A DNA stretch of 6,382 nt from Candidatus Omnitrophota bacterium. GTDB lineage: Bacteria; Omnitrophota; Gorgyraeia; Zapsychrales; Fredricksoniimonadaceae. Where the stretch lies: assembly GCA_016206745.1 (NCBI GenBank), contig JACQQW010000145.1, forward strand, positions 1-6,382. The letters run 5' to 3'. This document shows positions 1-5,614 of the stretch, piece by piece. Numbering within the stretch: the stretch's first letter is position 1; every line of letters begins with the position of its first letter. Under the pieces are notes generated by a model, which was given only the letters and a program-made list of their open reading frames with translations, was not told where the DNA came from and did not search any database. The position numbers were made by a program, and so were the translations under genes.

Positions 1-104
1 GTTTAAAAAGAAATTAAAAAGCGCTTACTCAAAAAACTAACAACATGTATAGTCAATAAAATGGTACGTTTGGTTTTCTTCCCTCTGCCAGGGAAAATAA
101 TCCT
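1..104. other. AT-rich intergenic segment at the left edge
   Basis: Non-coding sequence after the mrdA stop, clearly richer in A and T than the genes. It holds the weak hairpin at 74-97 and a short self-complementary AAGCGCTT (19-26). No convincing promoter or gene start was found on either strand; the neighbouring gene lies beyond the window. Confidence 0.6.
74..97 (-). terminator. Weak hairpin just after mrdA, possible transcript end
   Basis: On the minus strand TTCCCT (95-90) pairs with AGGGAA (84-79) around a 5-nt loop, and pairing can be extended by flanking T and A bases across a one-base bulge. It begins about 8 nt after the mrdA stop. No run of T follows on the transcribed side, so it is not a canonical intrinsic terminator; it may instead protect the 3' end or be chance. 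Confidence 0.25.
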
Positions 105-1814
105 TCAAATAATCCCCTCTGCCTGCATGCGCGCCAGCAGATCACGGGCCAGCAGGACGGCATTGGAACTGGGGCCGCCATGCTCAAGTAAAACGCAAAA
201 CGCCAAATTATTTTTAGGCGAGCGGACATAGCCGGCAAACCAGGCATGGTCCCCCTCTTTGCCCGCCTGCGCGGTGCCGGTTTTTCCCGCGATGGCCAGG
301 CCTTTCAAATCGCTTAAACCGCGCGCGGTGCCTTCCGGGTCATCCACGGTCCGGCGCAGGCCGTTTTGCACCACCCGCCAGGTGGCATCGCGCAAACGGA
401 TGATGGGCCGCCTGGACAGGTCCGGCGCCCGCACGGGCTTTCCGTCAAAGGCTTTTAAGACCCGCGGCCGCAGGATGATGCCGTCATTGGCCACCGCCGC
501 TATCATCACCGTCAACTGCAGCGGCGTCGCCAACGTGTCCCCCTGCCCAATGGCAAGGTTCAAGGTATTGCCGGTAAACCACCCGCCTTTTTTATGGCCG
601 GGCAGGACCAAATTGCCTTTGGCCTCGAACGGAAGGTCTATCCCCGTCGGATGGTCCAGCCCGAACACCCTGGCATACGCCCCCATGATGGGCGCCGTCA
701 CCATTTGCCCGGCGTGAAAAAAATACACATTGCAGGAATGCGCGATCGCCTGTATCAAATCTTCCGGGCCGTGCACATGCGCGCAGCCGAACCTGGCCTT
801 GCCCAGCATATAATATCCCGGGCAATCGAAGGCGGTGCCCGGCGTGACGGCCTTGCGCTCGACGGCGGCAAGGGCCAGCGGGACTTTGAACACCGACCCC
901 GGCGGGTATTGGCCGGTGATGGCGCGGTTAAACAATGGCGCCTGGGCATTTTGCATATACGCATCGATCCTGCCGCGCCGGCTGCGGTCGGTAAAAACAT
1001 TGGGGTCAAACGCCGGGGAACTGACCAGGGCCAGGACCTCCCCGTTGCTTAGGTCCATCATCACCACGCTGCCGCGCCGCTCCCCCAACAATTCCGCTGC
1101 CATCGACTGGAGACGCTGGTCGAGGCTGATCGTGATGTCCCTGCCCCTGCCCGGCGCTTTGGTCCCCAGCAGCCGGACTTCCCGCCCACGGTTATTGACT
1201 TCGATCTGACGCCCGCCCGGCGCGCCCTGCAGCTCGCTTTCATAAAACTGTTCCACCCCGTTCTTTCCGACCAGGCTCGAAGGCGTATACCCATACCCCT
1301 GCAAAACGTCCGCCGCCGTGGGGTCGATCTTGCCGACATACCCGACCGCGTGGCTGCCGGCCTCATGGAAAGGATAAAAACGCTCAAAGCCCTGTTCAAT
1401 GACCAGCCCGGGATATTGGAACCGGTTTTCCTCGACCGTGATCAATGCCGCGCGGTCCACGTCCTGCGCGACAATCACCGGATCAAACGGAGTCAATTTC
1501 CGGCGGGTAAACACGGCCGCCAGCACACGGGGGTCTTTGTTCAAGACCCTGCCGATGAAACCAAACAATGCGTTCGGGTCCTCCATGTCCTGGGGGATGA
1601 CGGCCACATGATACGAAGGGCGGTTGTCCGCCAATACCACGCCATTGCGGTCGAGGATGCGGCCGCGCGGGGCATCTATGGGGACGATACGGATGCGGTT
1701 ATTGACGCTCTGCGCATGGTAATACCCGCCCCGGATGATCTGCATATATACCAGCGCAGCGACGACAAATCCGAGGGACAAAAAAATAATGCGTGTGAGG
1801 ATATGGATGCGCAT
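105..1814 (-). CDS. mrdA: Penicillin-binding protein 2 (elongasome transpeptidase)
   Basis: Class B PBP of 569 residues, slightly shorter than E. coli PBP2. Residues 7-27 are the single membrane anchor. A dimerisation/pedestal region follows (about 40-220), containing IDAPRGRILDRNG (46-58) and NGVEQFYESELQG (185-197). The transpeptidase domain (about 228-569) has all three catalytic motifs: S307-V-F-K310 within YPPGSVFK, S360-C-N362, and K511-T-G513. Ser307 is the expected acylated residue. The protein cross-links peptidoglycan together with RodA and is the target of mecillinam-type beta-lactams in other bacteria. The segment between Cys331 and His348 (CPGY to HVHG) matches the loop that binds zinc in some Gram-negative PBP2 proteins; metal binding here is a guess. 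It starts 8 nt after mreD with no clear ribosome binding site. No rodA follows within the window. Complete and intact. Confidence 0.97.
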   Translation of the reverse strand: MRIHILTRIIFLSLGFVVAALVYMQIIRGGYYHAQSVNNRIRIVPIDAPRGRILDRNGVVLADNRPSYHVAVIPQDMEDPNALFGFIGRVLNKDPRVLAAVFTRRKLTPFDPVIVAQDVDRAALITVEENRFQYPGLVIEQGFERFYPFHEAGSHAVGYVGKIDPTAADVLQGYGYTPSSLVGKNGVEQFYESELQGAPGGRQIEVNNRGREVRLLGTKAPGRGRDITISLDQRLQSMAAELLGERRGSVVMMDLSNGEVLALVSSPAFDPNVFTDRSRRGRIDAYMQNAQAPLFNRAITGQYPPGSVFKVPLALAAVERKAVTPGTAFDCPGYYMLGKARFGCAHVHGPEDLIQAIAHSCNVYFFHAGQMVTAPIMGAYARVFGLDHPTGIDLPFEAKGNLVLPGHKKGGWFTGNTLNLAIGQGDTLATPLQLTVMIAAVANDGIILRPRVLKAFDGKPVRAPDLSRRPIIRLRDATWRVVQNGLRRTVDDPEGTARGLSDLKGLAIAGKTGTAQAGKEGDHAWFAGYVRSPKNNLAFCVLLEHGGPSSNAVLLARDLLARMQAEGII

Positions 1815-1822
1815 TTTTCTGC

Positions 1823-2311
1823 TTATAGCTTTAACTTGACCGCCAAGTCCCTTAACCTATAAAAAACAAATGTGGCCGCAAGCATGGTGACAATGGCCTG
1901 CGGCAGCAGGATAAACACCGCGGCTTCACCGATGCGCACTTCAAAGGAACGCATGCGCGCCATGACCTCCAGAATAAAAACACCGGCCATCACAACCAGC
2001 GCCACCACGGCCCTGGAAAGCCTGGATCCGGGCCGGTAAAAATTATTGCGGACCAGGGTGGCCAGATACGCGGCCGCAATATAAATAAACACATAGGTGC
2101 AAAACGGACCGCCGCCGAAAGCGTCTTTAAGAACACCAGCGGTAAACGCGGCCCACAGGCTGTACCTGATCCCCCAATATAAATTGCAAAAAATAATCAG
2201 CAGGAGCATCAACTCCGGCTTCCCCCATGCCCCAAAAATATTATACAATATAAACTCGGCCAGGAACGCCAGGTAGGCCAGGATGGCAAGGGCAAGGGCG
2301 CGTTTGATCAC
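1823..2311 (-). CDS. mreD: Rod-shape-determining membrane protein MreD
   Basis: Integral inner-membrane protein of 162 residues, within the usual MreD size range, with about five or six hydrophobic segments (roughly 5-25, 32-48, 52-66, 73-88, 100-120 and 130-150). The family-typical parts are KPELMLLLIIFCNLYWG (31-47), in which a charged KPE leads into the second membrane helix, and GVLKDAFGGGPF (59-70), matching the conserved cytoplasmic-loop GxxxDxxxGGP pattern. MreD is part of the MreBCD-RodA-PBP2 elongasome that guides side-wall synthesis. It starts at GTG 2311, overlapping ybeY by 4 nt, and is followed after 8 nt by the PBP2 gene, its usual partner. Primary-sequence conservation of MreD is low, so the call rests on topology, these two segments and the mrdA neighbour. 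Confidence 0.85.
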   Translation of the reverse strand: MIKRALALAILAYLAFLAEFILYNIFGAWGKPELMLLLIIFCNLYWGIRYSLWAAFTAGVLKDAFGGGPFCTYVFIYIAAAYLATLVRNNFYRPGSRLSRAVVALVVMAGVFILEVMARMRSFEVRIGEAAVFILLPQAIVTMLAATFVFYRLRDLAVKLKL

Positions 2312-2748
2312 ATGAATTCCTGTTCTTTTGCCCGCATGCGCCGGACACCCTGCGGTGTTTTGTCCTCGTAACCGGCCAAATGCAAGATCCCATGGATCGC
2401 ATACAAAATGATCTCTTTCTCAACGGTATTTCCGTAAATCCGGGCGTTCCCAACCGCCATTTGCGGGCAAACAATGATTTCGCCATGATCAAACGCGATC
2501 ACATCGGTCACATAATCATGCCCCAAATATTTTGCGTTGATCCGGCGCATGCGTTTGGGTCCGACGAAAACGATGTGAATTTGGGGACACTCACCGTAAA
2601 CCGAATTAAAATTATATTGAATACCAGAATTTGGGTTACGGTGAGTGTCCCCAAATTCACGCAAAGCCCGGCGCGCCGCGGACTTGATTTTAGAAACAGG
2701 GACGGGGATTTTATGCTGCAGATTGATGACGGCAATGTTCATCATCAT
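2308..2748 (-). CDS. ybeY: Endoribonuclease YbeY with an in-frame palindromic insertion
   Basis: YbeY (UPF0054) is a metal-dependent endoribonuclease and rRNA maturation/ribosome quality-control factor. The 146-residue product has the family blocks: an N-terminal strand and helix (4-32), IHIVFVGPKRMRRINAKYLG (57-76), TDVIAF (81-86), GEIIVCP (89-95) and the metal motif HGILHLAGYED (119-129). In the usual HGxLHLxGYDH motif the last position is His; here it is Asp129. Residues 31-58 (EFGDTHRN to CPQIH) are encoded by an 86-bp palindrome. Most of this segment has no counterpart in ordinary YbeY proteins and falls in the loop between the first helix and the strand that precedes the RRIN segment. 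The reading frame is intact on both sides, so the protein is probably made. ATG 2748 overlaps the upstream stop (ATGA); ATGs at 2745 and 2742 are equally possible starts. The gene overlaps mreD by 4 nt. Identity is secure; effect of the insertion unknown. Confidence 0.93.
   Translation of the reverse strand: MMMNIAVINLQHKIPVPVSKIKSAARRALREFGDTHRNPNSGIQYNFNSVYGECPQIHIVFVGPKRMRRINAKYLGHDYVTDVIAFDHGEIIVCPQMAVGNARIYGNTVEKEIILYAIHGILHLAGYEDKTPQGVRRMRAKEQEFM
2318..2321 (-). promoter_or_regulatory. Shine-Dalgarno site of mreD
   Basis: On the minus strand AGGA lies 6 nt before the GTG at 2311. It supports a GTG start inside the last codons of ybeY and gives the compact GTGA overlap of the two genes. 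Confidence 0.55.
2575..2660. mobile_element. 86-bp palindromic MITE/REPIN-like element inserted in ybeY
   Basis: Perfect 25-bp inverted arms lie at 2575-2599 and 2636-2660; each begins at its outer end with GTGAATTTGG and runs inward to CACCGTAA. Pairing continues inward to 33 bp per arm with only two mismatches, leaving a 20-nt AT-rich centre (2608-2627). Pairing stops sharply at both outer ends (2574 against 2661 and 2573 against 2662 do not pair), as expected for a discrete element. It encodes no protein of its own, so it would be non-autonomous. The repeat is inside a conserved gene and is translated. No target-site duplication could be recognised. The family is not identifiable here; the arms resemble REP-type palindromes mobilised by Y1 transposases only in general architecture. 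Confidence 0.82.
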
Positions 2749-4082
2749 TTCGAGGTTTCAGGATACTTGACCCGGCTGTGGTACATCGCGCCCAACACCC
2801 GCACAAAGGTCGAGGCAATGGCATCAATGTCCCTCAAGGTCAAATTGCATTCATCCAATTGCCCGTCGATGAATTTATTGTTGATCACTTTGCGCGCCAG
2901 GTCTTCGATTTTCTGCGGGGTATGTTCTTCCAGCGCCCGGGTCGCCCCCTCGACGGAATCCGCCAGGAGCACAATGGCGCTTTCCTTGGTCTGCGGCTTG
3001 GGGCCCGGGTAACGGTACTCTTCTTCCCCGACCTCCTGCGCTTCGCCTTCGGCCAGGGCCTTTTGGTAAAAATAATGGATCAAACTGGTGCCGTGGTGCT
3101 GGGGGATAAAATCGACGATCTTTTGACTTAAGCGGTATTTGCGCGCCAGATCAACGCCTTCCTTGACGTGGTTAAGGATCACCAGCCGGCTCATCGAAGG
3201 CTCCAGCAGGTCGTGTTTATTGCCCGTGATGATCTGGTTCTCGGTAAAATATTCCGGATTGACCATTTTGCCGATATCATGGTAATAGGCCCCCACCCGC
3301 ACCAGCAGCGCGTGGGCGCCGATGGCGTCCGCCGCCGCTTCGGCAAGGTTGCTGACGATCAGGCTGTGGTGGTAGGTGCCCGGCGCCTCAACGACCATGC
3401 GTTTGAGCAGGGGATGTGAGGAATCGGAAAGTTCCAGCAGGGTAAAATTAGTGACTTCCCCAAACAAGGCCTCAAAAACTTTCAGGCTGGCAATGACCAC
3501 GATCCCTGAAATCAGGCCGTTGATAAACAGCGGTTTTAAAATGCCCATGGCCACGGTTGTGTTGATGTCCGGATTGATCAGGTAATAGCAGGACACCTGC
3601 ACGAAAGCCGCCAGCAGGCCCGCCCATAACACCACGCCCCGGGTGCGGGCATCTTTAAGTTTATACGCCCCGGCCAGGGACCCCATAAACAGGATCAGCG
3701 TTTCGCTCAAACTAAAATCCATCATCAAACCGGCCAGGGCAGAGCTCATGAAGGCCATCATAAACGTCAACTGCATGTCGTTGAACAGCAGCGTGGTGAG
3801 CATCGCCACCACAGCAACGGGCAGGTAAAAATAAGACAGGCCCGTGGAAGATTTCAACAGATGGGCGGCAAACAACAACAAGACCAGCAAAAACCCCAAA
3901 TGCAGAAAAACCCGGACCGGGGCCTTTTTATAAAAAAAAAGGTGCAGGCCGAACAAAAAAACCAAAAACGGGATGATCAAAGGCAGGCCGGCAAAATGGC
4001 AAAACACCGCCAGCGCGGCCAGCGTCATGACCATCATAAAAACCTGGTCAAAAGAAATGGGGTAAGATTTAAGCAGTTTCAT
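2745..4082 (-). CDS. Membrane 7TM-HD phosphohydrolase, PgpH/YqfF-like (probable c-di-AMP phosphodiesterase)
   Basis: 445 residues from the ATG at 4082; a TTG one codon upstream is an alternative. About seven hydrophobic segments (roughly residues 15-50, 58-76, 84-101, 104-122, 128-140, 149-168 and 183-205) precede a cytoplasmic HD domain (about 225-440). Metal-ligand positions known from PgpH can be followed: H238-H239 (TYHHS), H268-D269 (YYHDIGK), H305 (ILNHV), H329-H330 (PQHHGTS) and D375 (LADSVEGA). The C-terminal tail (VINNKFIDGQLDECNLTLRD) is also family-typical. PgpH of Listeria and YqfF of Bacillus are about 700 residues long and carry an extracellular HDED domain; that domain is absent here, which leaves the transmembrane and catalytic parts. 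The expected reaction is hydrolysis of cyclic di-AMP to pApA; this is inferred from the family. Neighbours phoH and ybeY match the Firmicutes neighbourhood. It overlaps ybeY by 4 nt if the first ybeY ATG is used (ATGA). Confidence 0.92.
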   Translation of the reverse strand: MKLLKSYPISFDQVFMMVMTLAALAVFCHFAGLPLIIPFLVFLFGLHLFFYKKAPVRVFLHLGFLLVLLLFAAHLLKSSTGLSYFYLPVAVVAMLTTLLFNDMQLTFMMAFMSSALAGLMMDFSLSETLILFMGSLAGAYKLKDARTRGVVLWAGLLAAFVQVSCYYLINPDINTTVAMGILKPLFINGLISGIVVIASLKVFEALFGEVTNFTLLELSDSSHPLLKRMVVEAPGTYHHSLIVSNLAEAAADAIGAHALLVRVGAYYHDIGKMVNPEYFTENQIITGNKHDLLEPSMSRLVILNHVKEGVDLARKYRLSQKIVDFIPQHHGTSLIHYFYQKALAEGEAQEVGEEEYRYPGPKPQTKESAIVLLADSVEGATRALEEHTPQKIEDLARKVINNKFIDGQLDECNLTLRDIDAIASTFVRVLGAMYHSRVKYPETSK

Positions 4083-5035
4083 CAATGTTTGTTATTGGCC
4101 TGGCCGTAGGCTTCAATGATTTTCTGCACCAATTCGTGCCGGACCGTGTCTTCACTGGTCAGATGGATGAATTTGATCTCTGGGACCAAGCCCAGCACGC
4201 GCTGGGCTTCCATCAGCCCATTGGGCTCGCCGCCGGGCAAGTCGCTTTGGGTCACGTCTCCGGCGACCACCACTTTCGAGTCAAACCCCATGCGGGTCAA
4301 AAACATTTTCATCTGGTCGGGCCGGCTGTTCTGGGCCTCGTCGAGGATGACGAAAGCCTCGTTGAGGGTCCTGCCGCGCATGAATGCCAGGGGCGCCACC
4401 TCGATAATGCCCTGCTCGCTAAACTGCTCCACCTTCTCCGGCTCCATCATGTCATACAGCGCGTCGTACAAAGGCCGCAGATAGGGCAACACTTTCTCCA
4501 CCACATCACCGGGCAAAAACCCCAGGCTCTCTCCCGCCTCCACCGCCGGCCGGGTCAAAATGATGCGCCGCACCAGCCCTTTTTTAAGCGCATTGACCGC
4601 CATGGCAATGGCCAGGTAGGTCTTGCCCGTGCCCGCCGGACCGATACAGAACACCAGGTCGTGGCTCTTGATCGCCTCGGTATAATCGATCTGGCCCTTG
4701 GTCTTGGGCGTGATCACCCCGCCCTTGACGGAAACTTCAATCTTTTCCTTGGCCAGGCGTTTGAAATCAATGGCTTTTTCCTTGTCCACCAGGCGCAGGG
4801 CATAAACGATGTCTGCCTTCTTGATGTCCTTGCCCTTTTCGACAAAGGTCATCAAATAGTGGAACAATTCGCCGGCGCGCTGGGTCTGCTGGCCGCTGCC
4901 GGCGATCTTGATGCCGTCCTCGGACCGGATGATGCGCACGCCCAGCTCTTTTTCAATGATCTTTAAATTCTGGTCGTAGCGCCCGAACAAGAGCTGCAGG
5001 TCGCGGTTATTGTCGAACTGTAAACGGAATTCCAT
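4082..5035 (-). CDS. phoH: PhoH family ATPase (PhoH/PhoL type)
   Basis: Cytoplasmic P-loop NTPase of 317 residues, the usual length for the family. Residues 1-80 resemble the N-terminal nucleic-acid-binding region of PhoH-like proteins, followed by the PhoH core. Visible motifs are Walker A GPAGTGKT (132-139, with Lys138 and Thr139), TRPAVEAGESLGFLPGD (161-177), Walker B VILDEAQN (229-236), the sensor-like segment GDVTQSDLP (259-267) and a C-terminal SEDTVRHELVQKIIEAY (294-310). The family is related to superfamily 1 helicases and is often linked with YbeY and RNA metabolism, which fits the ybeY gene two genes downstream; the exact substrate is not settled. ATG 5035 follows the previous stop by 1 nt (TGATATG) with no clear ribosome binding site, so coupled translation is likely. 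Its stop overlaps the next start by 1 nt (TGATG). Family identity is very secure. Confidence 0.96.
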   Translation of the reverse strand: MEFRLQFDNNRDLQLLFGRYDQNLKIIEKELGVRIIRSEDGIKIAGSGQQTQRAGELFHYLMTFVEKGKDIKKADIVYALRLVDKEKAIDFKRLAKEKIEVSVKGGVITPKTKGQIDYTEAIKSHDLVFCIGPAGTGKTYLAIAMAVNALKKGLVRRIILTRPAVEAGESLGFLPGDVVEKVLPYLRPLYDALYDMMEPEKVEQFSEQGIIEVAPLAFMRGRTLNEAFVILDEAQNSRPDQMKMFLTRMGFDSKVVVAGDVTQSDLPGGEPNGLMEAQRVLGLVPEIKFIHLTSEDTVRHELVQKIIEAYGQANNKH

Positions 5036-5036
5036 A

Positions 5037-5600
5037 TCAATTGGCCGCGGGGATGGTCAGCACCGTGCCCGGTTTGACAAAATTAGGGTTTTTAAGCTTG
5101 TCTTTGTTGGCCTCGTAAATCCTGGTCCACTTGCCGTAGGAATTATAAAATTTCTTGGCGATTTTCTGCAGCGTATCGTCTTTTTGCACCGTATACGTCA
5201 CGGCCTCTGTGGGGCCTTCCGCCGCCGCGTGGGCCGGCGCATCTTCAATCGGCGGGATGACGATCGGCGGTTCATTGTAAGAAACGGCCGGCGCGGGAGA
5301 GGCCTGTTCCTGCGGCACTTCTTCCGTTTTTACTTCCTGGATCTGCGTGGTGGTCTGCTCCTCGATCTTTTTGACTTCACTTTCGGAAACAGGCTTGCTG
5401 AACTCCAAAACATAGACTTTACGGGTCTTTTTCACCGGTTCCTTGAATTTAGGATCTCCTTTAAGGTAACCCGCATTGCCCCCTTTATAGTCGACCCCGA
5501 CGCGGTCTTTGGTCATGACATAGGTCCGGGCCTTGACTCCGCAGCCGGCGGCAAAAATGGCGATCAACACCAAGGTCAACATATGATACGGTCTAAACAT
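5037..5600 (-). CDS. LysM-domain lipoprotein
   Basis: Predicted peptidoglycan-binding lipoprotein of 187 residues. Residues 7-20 form a lipoprotein signal peptide: a hydrophobic stretch ending in FAAGC, with Cys20 as the predicted lipidated residue. Gly at +2 (no Asp) fits outer-membrane sorting in a Gram-negative cell by the usual rule. Residues 21-75 are a basic, otherwise unrecognised segment. Residues 76-133 are a Glu/Pro/Ala-rich spacer, probably disordered. Residues 134-184 are one LysM domain (YTVQKDDTLQKIAKKFY to KPGTVLTIP), a fold that binds N-acetylglucosamine in glycans. The likely role is an envelope-to-wall tether or accessory factor for wall enzymes; no catalytic domain is visible. 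It starts 11 nt after aspS behind a strong ribosome binding site and ends 1 nt before phoH. The LysM and lipoprotein calls are firm; the cellular role is inferred. Confidence 0.88.
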   Translation of the reverse strand: MFRPYHMLTLVLIAIFAAGCGVKARTYVMTKDRVGVDYKGGNAGYLKGDPKFKEPVKKTRKVYVLEFSKPVSESEVKKIEEQTTTQIQEVKTEEVPQEQASPAPAVSYNEPPIVIPPIEDAPAHAAAEGPTEAVTYTVQKDDTLQKIAKKFYNSYGKWTRIYEANKDKLKNPNFVKPGTVLTIPAAN

Positions 5601-5607
5601 GGTCGTT

Positions 5608-5614
5608 CTCCTTA
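5608..5614 (-). promoter_or_regulatory. Shine-Dalgarno site of the LysM lipoprotein, overlapping the aspS stop
   Basis: On the minus strand TAAGGAG lies 7 nt before the ATG at 5600. Its first three bases are the aspS stop codon TAA, so termination of aspS and initiation on the next gene share bases. This is the strongest ribosome binding site in the window and decides for the MFRPYH start over the internal Met7. Confidence 0.8.

Noticed and set aside
19..26. Perfect palindrome AAGCGCTT
   Set aside because: Only 8 bp with no loop and no repeat elsewhere that I noticed; too short to call an operator or terminator.
24..52. Possible plus-strand promoter with a TATAGT -10 box
   Set aside because: No acceptable -35 element at the right distance and no plus-strand gene follows; AT-rich sequence gives such matches by chance.
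259..1862. Several plus-strand open frames opposite the PBP2 gene
   Set aside because: They are shadows of a strongly supported gene on the other strand, show no recognisable domains and have low-complexity, Arg/Pro-rich translations.
2380..3012. Plus-strand open frame through the ybeY palindrome as a possible element-encoded protein
   Set aside because: The frame extends far beyond the element into antisense of the 7TM-HD gene and has no domain; it reflects stop-free palindrome arms, not a transposase.
3932..3940. Run of nine A (T9 in the coding strand) in the 7TM-HD gene, a possible slippage site
   Set aside because: The frame is intact across it and encodes ordinary membrane-edge residues; nothing indicates programmed slippage.
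4085..4966. Long plus-strand open frame (293 codons) opposite phoH
   Set aside because: It is a mirror of the phoH codons; the translation is His/Leu/Gln-rich with no known motif, while the minus strand carries an intact P-loop ATPase.
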